DNA of 64,000 nucleotides. Origin: Erigeron canadensis (lineage: Eukaryota > Streptophyta > Magnoliopsida > Asterales > Asteraceae). A model generated the notes under the pieces. That model had not been told where the DNA came from and did not search any database. It saw only the letters and a program-made list of their open reading frames with translations. Of the stretch, positions 1 to 11,698 are shown in pieces (the stretch's first letter is position 1; every line of letters begins with the position of its first letter). The position numbers were made by a program, and so were the translations under genes. The stretch lies in contig NC_057769.1 of the NCBI RefSeq assembly GCF_010389155.1, positions 2,976,001 to 3,040,000 on the forward strand, read 5' to 3'.

Positions 1-1641
1 AGATCTAGTTAAAAAGAATCAAACTTTATTATAGAAAGTTGGTTTTGCAACAAAAAATACAATATGATTTATAGTTTATTATTGTTATTATTTCATTTTA
101 TTTTTTATTACTAAGAGTTTGTTTCCTTGAAGGTTCGTTAACTGAATTTTTTGATAAGTATTATTTGTTTTTTAAGTTTAATAAATAAAAACAAAAAAAG
201 GATCTGCATTTGTTGACAAATTAATTTTTTGTATTTAAATTGTAGATGTAGATACGTAGATGTCTATATCATTAAAATAAATTCCACTAATGGTACGCCA
301 CGTAGATATTGGGCCCACCAAGATGTGTTGGAATGCTGATGTGGATGGATGTGATTGGCAAAGTGTTTTAAGATGGTGGGGACTAGAGTTAAAATCATTG
401 ACATTTGCGTTGTTTCTATTTTTCCAATTTTTATTTTTATGTGAGAAAAAAAAGGTGTGGGAGAATTGAAAATGAGAGCTTGTTAATTGTAGTTGTTTTT
501 TATTTGGGGGATAATAAAAAACTTTTGATGGCTAACATTCTAACAAGAGGGCTGTCAACGAGCCTTTTCGATTGTTCTGGAGGTGTTCGGTTTTTAAGCG
601 TCAGTCTTTTTTTTTTTGGACTCGTGGGTTTGTTTTGTTTAATTGCTAAAAAAAAAAATAAGAGATGTAAAAGAATAAAGGATAAGATGTATATTTGTAT
701 ATGAAATGAAATTTTGTAGCTGGAGTAATGTGTTTATGTAAAAATGTTTGACAAAATAATTAGAATGGAAGTTATAACCCTAGGTTGTTTAATTTTTGAC
801 TTGTTAAGTTTTTTATTTCAACTTTAATTTTAGTATCTTTGTTTGTGTAATATAGTAGTTAATAAAAATTAATATTATATTTTAACCTCAATCTGTTCAT
901 ATAACTTATATGAAGTGTTATATAGTACAAACAAATTTTTTTAAAAAAAATGTTACGATATGAGACGAAGTTATGGAGGGAGTAATATAAAATGACGTGT
1001 TTGAAAAAGAAATAGATAGTAAACCACTATGTTATACAAGTATACAATTACATAAGACGTATTATGTAAATTATACTTTTTTTAAATGTTAATCCTAGTT
1101 TAAAAACTACTTTAAAGAACTTTTGGTTTAACAGTTTGTTTTTGTAAAGCTCTCAAAGTTTTTTTTTTTTTTTACCAAACTAAGCTTATAAAATTTGGTT
1201 TATAAAAACCATAAGGTTTAAAAGTTAATAAGAACACAACACCAAACATACCCAAATAAACTATAGCATACGACTAGGTCATGATGAGTTGATGACCATA
1301 TGACAATGTCAACAACAATATTGTGAAGTCATATTGTTACATCTCAACTTTCATAATCTTTTGAAGTTGCAAAAGCTCATCTATAAATGGACAAGCCTTC
1401 TCCATAAACTTTAGTTCGTTTATCTATATCTATAACATATATATAGCACTTTTCTTGACATATCACATTATAGTATTGTAACGTTATAGTTATCACAAAA
1501 GTAAATTTTACTTATGGTTGTAATTCAAATCCGTAAACTTCGATAAGCTAATTATGTTGGGCAAAACTTATTATGTGTTGCCTTTTTCCCGGTATATCTT
1601 CGCTAACACCAAGTTAATTTATATAAAATAGAATTTAAAAA
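1..1641. other. AT-rich intergenic DNA
   Basis: I see no gene here. The stretch is AT-rich with homopolymer runs. The longest reading frame (405-704) is of low-complexity composition, has no recognisable domain and is not supported as a gene. Confidence 0.6.
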
Positions 1642-1650
1642 AAAGAAGTA

Positions 1651-1824
1651 GGAAAATGATAATGACAGCCCTAAGGGTTGTCATTAGGAGGTTATTACAC
1701 GCATAAGAACTTGTACTTTATACATTAAAAATCGTCCCCTGAATTTTCGCATGATAAAGTACAAATTTTAATGCAACCAAATAATTTATACTGACAACCC
1801 TAAGGGCTGTTATTAACAAAACCC
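1651..1824. mobile_element. MITE with AAGGGYTGTCA terminal palindrome, copy 1
   Basis: Both ends carry the same small palindromic motif: ATGACAGCCCTAAGGGTTGT near the left end and its counterpart ACAACCCTAAGGGCTGTTAT near the right. A second copy in the opposite orientation lies at 56280-56453, with matching interior (for example the CCCCTGA/TCAGGGG core). Flanking 9-mers AAAGAAGTA and AAAAAATTA agree at 7 of 9 bases, which would fit a Mutator-type 9-bp target duplication. The superfamily is inferred. Confidence 0.7.
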
Positions 1825-2221
1825 AAAAAATTAACATATATTGATCAAAGATTTTGAAATAAAAATAATTTATTTATCCTATATATAAAGCATTACTTCT
1901 CAAACGTTTTATGTTTTAACAATAAATTACAACTTTTGATCAATAAATAGTGTTGTTAAACTAAAGTTTAAGATTCTCTGGAGGTTAAAATATATTTTTG
2001 TGATTTAGATCTCTATATATATTATATATGTATAGGTTTTCACTTTTCTTGTTGTGAAGTATAATAATATTGGCACAAAGCAACAGGCGGAAACTTCCTT
2101 GCAACTAGTGGGAACCCAATTGCCACATTCTCGCTTTCAAATGACATAACAACCACCAATGGTGACTCACTGACTCTACCAGATCCGCAGCATATTCTTG
2201 TTTTTTTCGGTCAAAATAAGA

Positions 2222-2440
2222 AGAAAAAAAAAAGTAACTACTCAGTGTCGTTTGTTGTGGTTTTGAATCTAATACTTTGACGTTGTATGGAGTAGGTTAA
2301 GTTGTAAGCAAACTTTACCTCTACCTAAATAGAGAGACTGCTTTCATGTTCTACTTAAATGGTAGAAAAAGTCATTCAACCTTTGCATGGAATGAGAATC
2401 AAACTCATAACCTTTATAAATATAATTCCTATAAAAATAA
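2222..2440 (-). mobile_element. SINE-like retroposon (type A), degraded
   Basis: Read on the minus strand, it has a B-box-like motif (GTTTGATTCTC). A body of the form GCAGTCTCTCTATTTAGGTA, then GAGGTAAAG and TACAACTTAACC follows. The same body recurs near 21.1, 27.6 and 45.9 kb. This resembles the tRNA-derived Au-type SINEs of plants. The A box is not clear, so the 5' boundary is approximate. Confidence 0.5.
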
Positions 2441-2665
2441 GCTTCCACATTGTCATGGGCATTATTTAAATAAAAAATGGGGAAACTTGGAAGTAAATTA
2501 GTATTTCAATCAACCTCATAATTGGTGTTATCATGTTGCTTGAGGAAGAGTTTCACTAAAATGGAGACGAACCAGAATAACGTCCAGTCTTATTTTAAAG
2601 CAAGAAAAAATTATATTAAGCTTTTCCCGATAAATAAAATATAACAAAGAAGTTATTTGGGACTA

Positions 2666-2943
2666 GAGGTGGAAAAAAAGGTTTTGAAAAAACGGGACAA
2701 AAAGCCAAAATCAATCAAAACCATATTTGACCAATACCGGTTTCAGTTTTGAAAAACCGACGGTTTGAAACCGACTTCGGTTTCTAGTTCCTATGATTGG
2801 GTCTATATCGGGTCGGACTCGTTTTTAAGCAAAAGTAAAGGTTGATCAAAACCGATTCCAATTTCCAAACTCGATTTTTCATTCCGTTGACCAACCCACT
2901 CAGGTTTGGATCGAGTTGGTTTTAGCTTTTAGGCATGAATATA
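2666..2943. mobile_element. hAT-like MITE with 8-bp target duplication
   Basis: The 278-bp segment is flanked on both sides by the identical 8-mer TGGGACTA (2658-2665 and 2944-2951), the duplication length of hAT elements. The left end reads GAGGTGGAAAA. The interior is a skewed low-complexity run of GGTTT/AACCG motifs, typical of such MITEs. The terminal inverted repeats are weak, so the hAT assignment rests mainly on the duplication. Confidence 0.6.
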
Positions 2944-2951
2944 TGGGACTA

Positions 2952-4297
2952 ATGAAAAGAAAAAACTTAACTCATATCTATTACGACACCAACATGTGTA
3001 AACTTATAGATAGTGCATGATAATCATGGACACTCAAGTATTTTTAACTAGAATATTTGTTATAATTTTCAGTTTTATGGTTAATATGTTATAAAATATT
3101 ACATATGAAAGAATTATTAGACTGATTTCTTATAAAGATATATCATTTTTCATCCATTTTTTACATAGTAGCAAATTAGGTAGAATTTAACGTAGTTGAG
3201 AACTAGATGACTTCAACATTAACTCTTTAAAAAACTTCAATGATATAATTTCATTTATTGAGATTTTATATCTATTATGGCATGTTAAAACGACTTTATC
3301 GGCTTATAGTCATTCTTGACACTCGGTGCATATCTTTGTTTTCTTATATTGCTTTTTCATTTGTTATCACATCACTTATTATATAAGTCTAGATGAAGAA
3401 TCCTAACTTACATAAGTTAAAACTTAAGACATCATAATCTATTTTTATTTTTATTTTTGAACTGTAAAAAAAAAAGGATAAATTACATCCAATTAACAAA
3501 AAAATAGTTAATTTTTTTAAAAATATATATTTTTACATACATATTCGAATCAAAGGTAATGTCAAAGAGATTTCAGGCTCCAACCTACTTAGGTTTCAAC
3601 TTATGGCTAACTGCTATAATAGTATAATCCATAATACGAGTAATACTCTATATTTCTAAATCTATTCAGATTAAACTGTATGTATACATTTAAGTCAAAC
3701 TTGTTCAAATAAACCAAACCTTTTCTTTAATGGTAGATGAGACATTTTTTTGAAGACGTATTCTTGTAAACTTCATAATTTTGGAATCATCATTCATTTT
3801 TACTATGTATGATAATGATATTCGATTACAGTGTCCGCATCTATATGTTTGCTTTTGTTATGCATGATCTTTATTATACCATAACTACCAATGCTTATGT
3901 TTTAAGAAAAATCCAAAGAGCTTCGTTCTTTTTGCATTACAAATAAGAAAGCAAAGTTTATATAAAAAAAACATGCACATTGTTTAACTTTGGAAGTTTG
4001 TTGAAGATCGAGGTAAAGAATCTTAATTTAGGTTGTTACAAAATGTGTACTTGTAAATTGTAATTTACCAAATTGAAGAAAACTTATCAATTATATTAAA
4101 ACTTACTATCCTCTTAGTAGTTAAGTATTTTCATAATAACCATTTTTTAAGTCCTTGTAAGAAAGAAAGATGGGCTGCCACTTAGAATCTTTGTTTACAA
4201 AAACTTTACGAAATAAGTTTTTTTTTTTTTTTTTATTGATTTGAGATATATAAGAGAAGAAAAGAAAAGATCTATTTTAAAATAAATATTCACATTA
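2952..4297. other. AT-rich intergenic DNA
   Basis: I find no gene, RNA gene or bounded repeat in this stretch. Confidence 0.5.
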
Positions 4298-4942
4298 TCT
4301 ATCTATACTCTTTATAAAAATGATCACATATCCTAATTTTAGAAATTGTAACACAATAGTTATACACGATATTCCTAAATTAACCCTTAATAGACATCTA
4401 CTATGGAAAAAGTTTTTATAAAATACCAAATTTACCATTAATTATTTAATTTACACTTTAAACCCTTATTTTAAAAATTAACACTCTAAGTCTCTCTTCT
4501 AAAATATTCCACCACTACCTTTACATCAAGCTGCACCACATAACACTGCCACCACTACCACCAATAGTACCGTCATTGACACCACTAAACCGTCGTCCCG
4601 CCACCGCCGCTGCATTACGCGGGTACCATGCTCGTACTCCTTTAATATAATTATTCACCCCTATAAATAGATAATGTTATTCAAATGTTACATACGAAAG
4701 TACTAAATTGTCATTAATAAACACACACTATAAAAAGAGTTTTTATAAATTATCAAATTTGTCTTTAATGAATTAATTTATACCTTAAATCCCTATTTTA
4801 ATAAATAACACTTTAAGCCCTTTTTCTTTTTAAATATTTCACTATCACCTTTACACCACCACCACCACCACCAATAATACCGTCACCGACACCACTAGAC
4901 CACCGTCTCCGCCACCACCGCATTGCACGGGTACCATGTCTG
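4298..4942 (+). mobile_element. Helitron-like element interrupted by a second copy
   Basis: The outer element consists of TCTA at 4298-4301 plus 4635-4942, ending in a GC-rich stem motif (CCGCATTGCACGG) and CATGTCTG. Joining the two parts gives a 5' terminus of the form TCTATACTCCTTTAATA, the usual start of this family. The inner element (4302-4634) has been inserted between the A and T of that terminus. Interior codon-like repeats (CACCACCAC, CCGTCACCGACACC) are family features, not coding. Confidence 0.6.
4302..4634 (+). mobile_element. Helitron-like element (inner copy)
   Basis: Starts TCTATACTCTTTATAAAA and ends GCGGGTACCATGCTCG, followed by T. There is no target duplication, and the insertion lies between A and T, as expected for Helitrons. 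The last 70 bases are GC-rich, with a short CGC..GCG stem about a dozen bases before the end. It encodes no protein, so it must be non-autonomous. Confidence 0.6.
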
Positions 4943-5873
4943 TTTAGTTTTAAAAATACACATTATAACATTATTTACCGATAGTCCTATCAGATATTAT
5001 TTATAATCTATTTTAGTTTTTATAAAGTTGCTAAAAATAAAAGGTAAAAATATGTCTTGAAACATTTCAAAATGGATAATGATATATATGCCTAATTCAT
5101 ATGCCTAATAATATACCTACTTCATACTTAACATGACATATGTTTTCAACTAATTTTCTTTCATCATCTATAGCTTTGATCTTGTCACATGACATGATCT
5201 TTCTTTTAGTCCTATTTTTAGACACACAAATTAAGCACATTAATCATTTTTCTTTCAAAATAGAGACATAAACATCTAACAACCATATGATGTAATTAAG
5301 TTAGCTCTAATATGGTCTTAATAATTTAATATGGATACCATCGTCAATCATGATCATATATATAAATTTCCAGGTGCCTTGTTATTTTCACCGGAAATGA
5401 AGAGACCCCTTTCAATTGAGGAGTGGGTTGCCCCAATTGCCTCCAGAAGTCGCCCTAATTGAAGTGTGTATAACCTGAGTTCGTCCCAATCGAGGGATGT
5501 ATATAAAAGCCCCGTTTCCAAACATATAATGAACATGTTAAAGTGCATTATTTTTCCTATCTAAAGTACAATACCATCTCATTTTTGGGGTTTTGAACCA
5601 GCATTATATTCGTACGGTTATTTTTGTCAAGTAACAAAGGAACAAGTTTCGCATGCAGCTCATACAAAAGCCACCCGACAAGGATTTATTAGTAATTATC
5701 TTCGGTATGGTGTTGGATGGTGGTATGTACAAGCAATGAAGCACCCGAGAAATTGCCAACACAAGTTACCTTTGATTCCCCCACCTTCAAAGTAAAAAAA
5801 TCTCTTGACTTTGACTCTTGATCATGATCGACTTTTAAAGTTTGAATATGTTTTTATAATATATCCATATTTA
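4943..5873. other. Intergenic DNA
   Basis: No convincing gene. A minus-strand frame at 5354-5548 (64 codons) shows no recognised motif. The rest is AT-rich. Confidence 0.5.
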
Positions 5874-6261
5874 TCTTATATTATAAAATAAATTCACCCT
5901 GTCTAAATTTTAAGTTGTAACATTTATTTTTTCAAAATTCTCCTTATCTATTCTATATATTTATCTAAAATAACTATAATACATTTTTTCTTTCCTCCAT
6001 AAATTATTTATTTCTCCAATTCATTCAAAATATTTTATCTCAAAAACTGTATATCGATAAATTATAAAAATTATATGTGTGTTCTTAAAATTTCATGCTC
6101 TTTCATTAGAGATGTCATTCGATATACTTTCGACGAATTTTTAAATCTGAGGGAGGAACTCGTACGGTTAAGGCATTGGCTATCACACTCTATGACCTAT
6201 CACACTCTATGACCTATCACCCCATCATCTTACCACCGTAACGCGCGGGTACTTACTCTCA
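5874..6261 (+). mobile_element. Helitron-like element, long-core subtype
   Basis: Starts TCTTATATTATAAAATAAAT and ends CGCGCGGGTACTTACTCTCA before T. It shares a conserved core (GATGTCATTCGATATACTTT, then CGACGAATTTTTAAATC and GGAACTCGTACGG) with the copies at 35053, 40431 and 41036. Near its end a 20-bp unit (CTATCACACTCTATGACC..) is repeated in tandem. Confidence 0.6.
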
Positions 6262-6277
6262 TATATATATATATATA

Positions 6278-6480
6278 AGTTTTAGGTAAAATAAAACGAG
6301 TATTAAAATAAAACAAATAAAAAAATAGGTTTCTTTTCAGTAAAAATCATCGTGCATCATGAAAACCATCGTGCATCAATTGCTTCGTGAATCTTCGTGC
6401 ATCAATTTAACCATGATCTAAGGGTCAAGATCTTGTCTTATTTGTTTACTTTAATACTTGTTTTACAATACCCAACCCCC
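6278..6480. mobile_element. TIR MITE with GTATTAAARTAAAACAAAT arms, copy 1
   Basis: The left arm (ACGAGTATTAAAATAAAACA) is the approximate reverse complement of the right arm (TTACTTTAATACTTGTTTTA). The interior repeats ATCATCGTGCATCATGAA-like words. A second copy with the same layout is at 26665-26872. Both copies abut (TA)n tracts, so a TA target is possible. Confidence 0.65.
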
Positions 6481-6912
6481 TATAAATGTGATTTTTGAAA
6501 AACAATGAATGAATAAATAAAAGATTAAGCATACAACTATATGATATGGTCATGCGTGTTTTTTACGTTAAATCTACAACCGCTTAATGAAACACCACTT
6601 TGTTATGAATATTTTACTAATTAGATTGTCATTACAAGTTATATATTCTATATTATTTGTGCAATAAAACCAAAAAACAAAAGCAAATAAAAAAAAGACT
6701 TTGAAAGAAGCCAAAAATAAAACAAAACGAACATGTATATTTATTTTGTGCATGAAAACTAAATATCAAAAAGAATCGAATGCCAAATACAAAAAGAAAT
6801 AAATTGAGCAAGACTAATAGTAACACAATAAACCAAAAAGAAAAAAGTCAAAATAGGATGGGACGTGACAAAATCTAGATGGGAACATGTGCGGCATCAC
6901 AAATTCCGAATG
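6481..6912. other. AT-rich intergenic DNA
   Basis: A-rich sequence with many AAAA/CAAAA runs. I see no gene or bounded repeat. Confidence 0.5.
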
Positions 6913-6920
6913 CTTCGATG

Positions 6921-7224
6921 TAGGGATGTGCAAATGACCCGACCCGTGAAAACCCGACCCGACCCGCGACCCGTGAATGCATGAAAATCGAAACTCTGAC
7001 CCGGCCCGTGAAGGTCCGGATCGGGTAAGGGCGGGGCTTAGGCTTTCTTCACGTTTTTTTGGTTTTTGCCTTCACACGACCCGGCCCGTCCCAACCCGCG
7101 TGACCCGTGACCCGCAATTGCAACAAAAACATGACCTGTGACCCGGCCCGTTTGGGCAACGGGCGGGTCGGTTCGGGTCGGTTTCGAGTCGGGCGCGGGT
7201 CAACGGTTCTTTTGCTCATCCCTA
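6921..7224. mobile_element. hAT MITE with perfect 8-bp target duplication
   Basis: Flanked by CTTCGATG on both sides (6913-6920, 7225-7232). The inverted ends are TAGGGATGTGCAAA and TTTGCTCATCCCTA. The interior is a strongly skewed GC-rich run of GACCCGACCCG / CGGGTCGG motifs whose two halves are complementary, so the transcript would fold into a long hairpin. This type is common among plant hAT MITEs. Confidence 0.85.
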
Positions 7225-7401
7225 CTTCGATGTTTTACCTTAATATAAAATTTTTGTTGTAAGACCAAAGTAAATTTTTTGAAAGTTTTGGGGTGAATTT
7301 TGGAAATTATATGTTAAATTCAAATTAAAATTTTGAAGGTTGAGTGAAAATTTAAAAATCTTAAAACTATATTATTCCTTTCCATTTCCTTTAATATAGA
7401 A

Positions 7402-7647
7402 CGAGCATGGTACCCGCGCAATGCGACGGCGGTAGTGGGCACGACGGTCTAATATTGTCGGTGACGGTATTATTTTTGGTGGTCTCAAATGGTGTAGGTT
7501 GATGTAAAGGTGATAGTGGAATATTTAAAAAGATAAGGACTTAAAGTCTTAATTATTAAAATAGATATCAAGAACAATTCTAGTAATTCAAAGACATAAA
7601 TTATTAAAAAATAAAAAAGGCTCTTTTGTTTTATAAAAGAGTAGAGA
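7402..7647 (-). mobile_element. Helitron-like element
   Basis: On the minus strand it begins TCTCTACTCTTTTATAAAAC and ends CGTCGCATTGCGCGGGTACC followed by ATGCTCG. It lies between A and T with no duplication. The 3' part contains the GC-rich palindrome GCATTGCGC. Confidence 0.65.
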
Positions 7648-9222
7648 TAGAAAAGAGAAGTATAATAAGTGCACCATGTAAGAAAATCAATGATATCAAA
7701 ACGCCAGGTCATATGATAACCTTAACAAGTGTAGCATGTTTGATATTGACAGACATCACTATAGCTAACACTAGACCCTTGTCACTTGGGGAACTTTGAT
7801 AAACGCACAAATGATACGGCAAATAGGTTTCATAAATTCATGCAAAATAGAAATATCAACATAAGGACAGTGTTAAACTATTCATGGATCAAATACATGA
7901 AGAAGCAGGCTTGAGTTAATTAACGTAATATAATGCCAAAAGCCACACTTAGTCATTCTATATCATCTAACAAGAAGAAAATTGGGGTAAAAGTTTGGAA
8001 TAAGCAAGTTCCATCAGAAGAAGTCATCAAAGGCCCCACTCCCGATCACTTTCCCATTTTTCAGATCCTGCACAAAGCAACCATCAAGGAAATAAGAGAT
8101 ATATAATACAGTTTCTTTTAAGTTTTCTTGATTCAACAAAACTGACATGCAGCCAAGGGGTGATTGGAAGAGCTTGACAAAACGAGTGGAAAAGGTATGA
8201 AGGTTTAAGTGAGGCCAACAAACTTCAAGAGAAACTAGACTTACCTGCATGTTTTTGAGGCACAGAAAGATAATAAAGTATCATCCAGAAATAAGCAGGA
8301 GTAGTGACGGTCTATGGAGTAGTAGTGGGAGCTGGGAAAGTTAAGAATTAATGGATGTGACATCAGATGAGGTAGAAGTACCATCACTAGAAGCATCTCA
8401 AAAAAAAAAAAAATCCTGAAGTTACACTCGAACTGGATGAAGCACACAACATACTTTTTAGCTCCAAAAATTGGTCTGACATGCTGTATATCATCCCAAG
8501 GCACACTAGACACATGTGGCGTTGGTTAAATTACATATCAGACATTCAATCTTTACTTCCAATAAACTTTATAAGCTATTCATAAGATAACAAAAGATTC
8601 TAAATTAGTCATCCTAACCTCTATTCTATCTCTCATGTCCTTAACACTGTTTTGGGCACCATTTTTTTTACCAACTCGTTTCATATCTCCTTACTTGCCA
8701 CAAGCACTCTAAGAACTAGTCTTAAATTAAAGCCGTTTGGAAGGAAAAATAATAATCTAGATTAAGCCAGTAGCATCAAGATGAAATCTCATGTGCAAGA
8801 AGACTAGAAATAAATGTGAATAAACAAGTGTCAATTAAATAATTACATTTATTGCTATACTGATGTAACAAGGCAAATGTTCCTACCTAAAATCACAGAA
8901 GCCATGGAATAACGGTTTGGAACTTATATCTAGATGGTGCTCATCAAACCTAAGAAATAGGAGTATATAGGACTATTATACATTACATTCATCATATAGG
9001 GAAGTAAACTTTGAGCTGTATCTGTAAGATCAAGAACAACACATTAACAACAAATCCCAGATAAATAATTCAGCTCAGCGTATATGAATATAAGACGAGT
9101 TTTGAGTTTATGATTTAAGTATTATTATGTGATTTGCACATGTACTTCAACTTTAGCTGATACAAATCCCTCAATAATAACCAGATAATATTCGTATGTG
9201 ATGGATTCGGCTATAATACTAC
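7648..9222. other. Intergenic DNA with unassigned exon-like pieces
   Basis: On the minus strand a splice-acceptor-like TTTGTGCAG (near 8068) precedes a short frame ending KVIGSGAFDDFF and a stop (about 8014-8067). A donor-like CAG|GTAAGT lies near 8240. These could be exons of a decayed gene in the same orientation as the myosin XI relic at 9223-9369. I cannot assign a family, and the reading frames further upstream are not continuous. Confidence 0.3.
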
Positions 9223-9369
9223 CTATTCAAGGCATCCTGAACCTGAAGTTGATGTACCTTTTTTTCAGTTTCTTCCAAACTTTTGTTGATTAATTTCGCT
9301 TGATTCCTGCACTTCAGCGTACTTCTTTTCACAATCATTGGCTCTTTGTCTCTCTGAATCTAGTAAAAC
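9223..9369 (-). pseudogene. Myosin XI coiled-coil exon, frameshifted relic
   Basis: Minus-strand translation gives VLLDSERQRANDCEKKYAEV, then QESSEINQQK. After one extra T in the AAAGTTTGG run (about 9277-9279), the frame continues as LEETEKKVHQLQ..DALNR. This order is characteristic of the neck-proximal coiled coil of plant class XI myosins, the actin motors that move organelles. The piece is bounded by a CAG acceptor and a GGTAGT donor, as a real exon would be. No motor, IQ or cargo-binding domain is seen around it. A one-base insertion and a two-codon insertion (VQ) indicate a non-functional fragment, probably left by a partial duplication or capture. Identification is from recognised family pattern only. 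Confidence 0.65.
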
Positions 9370-10245
9370 CTGTATGCATACATGTACTGATGTATGTAAG
9401 GTGGATAATTAAAAAAAACTGGATACTATTCGAGATATGTAACCTAATTCTACATTAATTATGACTACATTTTAGAATACTTTTGGGAATGTTTTACTGA
9501 ATAATTCACCGTTTTATCTGTGCTTATTTAAAAATGCTTATTACTTATAAAATAAGCAGCTAAGTGGTTTTCACTCTGTAATGGCTTACCTGCTTAATTA
9601 AAGGCAATAAGCAGACAAACAATTAAATACGCAATCCCAAACACGCCTTGGTATATATCTGAGTATACTGACTTACGTAGATACATAGTCACCACTAAAA
9701 ACCCTTTGATTCGTCCACCGCATATATCACATAAATTAGCCATCATCAAACCTTTTTTTTTTTTTCGGGTTGCTGTATATATATATTAGCCAACATATAT
9801 CGAATGTTTTTGGGGTTAGGGTTTTAAGGAAACTTAAAGGCTGTACGGAATTTTTTTGATTGAATCCATTCTTTTTGTTGTTGTTGAAATTGGGGAAATA
9901 AAATTTGTTGGTTTTTATGATTAAACAATTCCATATATGAAATATTGGTTTAGATGGATTAAAGAAGGCGTCAGTTATCCGACAATATTTTTGGTAACTC
10001 AACCAGACTATTAATGATAGGGGCCGTTTTTACTTTATTAGATTTGCCATTACAGACATGGAGACCACACTTTTTTGAAAGGATATGGCCGAGATACCAA
10101 AAACTTTGGTTGGGATACACCATCCGTTAAAAGAAAGACGAAAAAAGGAAGCTGCAGGTATAAAATAAAATGACTGATAGTTATGGGGAAGATGAATGAG
10201 ATACTGGATGACTCATTCTAATTATTAGGGACTAAAATAAAAAAA
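9370..10245. other. Intergenic DNA upstream of the myosin relic
   Basis: No further myosin exon was recognised. A minus-strand frame at 9736-10002 is Asn/Lys-rich without a domain and is not supported. Confidence 0.4.
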
Positions 10246-10476
10246 GGATTAACTTTGTGATATTGTTTAATACTTTAATAATAATTAACCTAATTAACAA
10301 TAAGGAATGCATCAACAGGCCAAGTATGGGTAGCCCGTATTAGTGTGGGCTTGCTCAGAAGCCAAGGGCCCAAGGCTTCTTCAATAAAACTTATAAAAGG
10401 TTTGCGTGTTTGGGCCAACTTTAAGTAAATTCACCAACACCTCAAACGCTCAAACAACATATATATGTTGGATCAT
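10246..10476. repeat. Local duplication, segment A copy 1
   Basis: Matches 16469-16718 along its length. Shared anchors include AACAGGCCAAGTATG, CTTGCTCAGAAGCCAAGGGC, CAAATTCACCAACACCTCAA and GCTCAAACAACATATATA. The paired segment B copies lie at 10772-10878 and 19694-19806, so the original unit was A-B and has been split differently in each copy. Confidence 0.75.
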
Positions 10477-10489
10477 TCATAAATGATAA

Positions 10490-10770
10490 TCAGATGGATG
10501 TCCGCCCGATGCAACGGTGATGTGGAAGCGACGATGGTGTGGTGGCGGCGGTGAGCGCGTGGTAGTGAATGTAAATTAGTTGATGTAAGAGGGGTTAATA
10601 TGTTATTTTAGGATTGGGAGATCTATGTTGTAAGTTATTTCATTAAGAGTATTATAGATATATAAATAAACATGTTTAAATTGGTGAATAAAGAAGATGG
10701 GTAATATGATCATTTCAAAGTCTTAATTACCTAAAAAAATTAGGATAGTTTGCTTTATATAGTAGTACAT
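10490..10770 (-). mobile_element. Helitron-like element splitting duplication copy 1
   Basis: On the minus strand it ends CATCGGGCGGACATCCATCTGA followed by T, so its last four bases are CTGA, matching the Helitron consensus CTRR. The 5' end is near GTACTACTATATAAAGC and is diverged. It separates segments A and B of the local duplication. Confidence 0.5.
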
Positions 10771-10771
10771 G

Positions 10772-10878
10772 ACATAAGGAATTGTTTACTTGCACTTCAT
10801 CCTGATTGAATAGTACTTAGAAATTCAATAGCTTTACACTTTTGGCTTTGGATGGTCAAAACAAGTACAACTATCGTT
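10772..10878. repeat. Local duplication, segment B copy 1
   Basis: Matches 19694-19806, for example CATCCTGATTGAATAGTACTT and TGGATGGTCAAAACAAGTAC in this copy against very similar words in the other. Confidence 0.7.
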
Positions 10879-11698
10879 GAGAAAATTACGTCAAAAGCTA
10901 CATTTCGTTACGATTGTATCAAAATAGCCAAGTTTTTTCGGATTATCACAAAATAGCCAACAAAATCGCAACAAAAAATGTCAAAATTAGGGGAAAAAAT
11001 GTTGAAATCTCAAAATAATGATAATCTCAATAATAAATGAAAATTGCTAAAAAAAAAGAGGGAAATCGCAACAAAAAATAACATAATTTTCTTTTCTTTT
11101 GCTTTGTAGAAGTTCATGATTTTTTTTTTAGAAATTGACAACCTGGCGAAAAGATTAAAAGAAAAAAAGAAAAGAAAACATAGTAGTTTATGATAAAATC
11201 CATGGATACAAACATTCAGAATTTTGATAACAATGTTTGCATACTAGCTAATTTAATAACTTAAGCAAATATAGGGTTGATAACTCATTTACTGTGCACC
11301 TCTTGTAGCTCATTACAGTTCACGTCTTAAATATTAATATACTATAAAATAAAATATGTCGTTCGGGCGTTGCTATAAAGATATTACGTTTGTAAATGAT
11401 TTAATGATAAATTTTATTTAAATATATTAAAGTAAATTTATTAGTAGAAATAAATTAGTAAGGACCTACTTTAGATAAATAGGTATATCAATATATATTG
11501 GTATTCCATTTTGAATTTTTTAATTGGTTTCAACTTTTTCCGTTTTTATCTTCGACATGTTTATTGTATTCCTCACATTAGTAATGTAAATACGATATTT
11601 AGTGTTTTGCGACAACATACGTTTAGAATTGCTAGTGTATAATTAACATATTAGTAATATGCATGTATATATTAAAAGGGTTTTACTCGCTTTCGCTA
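10879..11698. other. AT-rich intergenic DNA
   Basis: Contains several dispersed words of the type TCGCAACAAAAAAT (10960-11090). No gene is seen. Confidence 0.5.

Noticed and set aside
405..704. 99-codon plus-strand frame
   Set aside because: Aromatic/Lys-rich low-complexity read in AT-rich DNA, with no domain, splice sites or codon pattern of a gene.
4850..5020. CACCACCAC-rich stretches as possible coding or CRISPR-like repeats
   Set aside because: They recur at the same place in every Helitron-like copy and have no regular repeat-spacer layout; this is a plant nuclear sequence.
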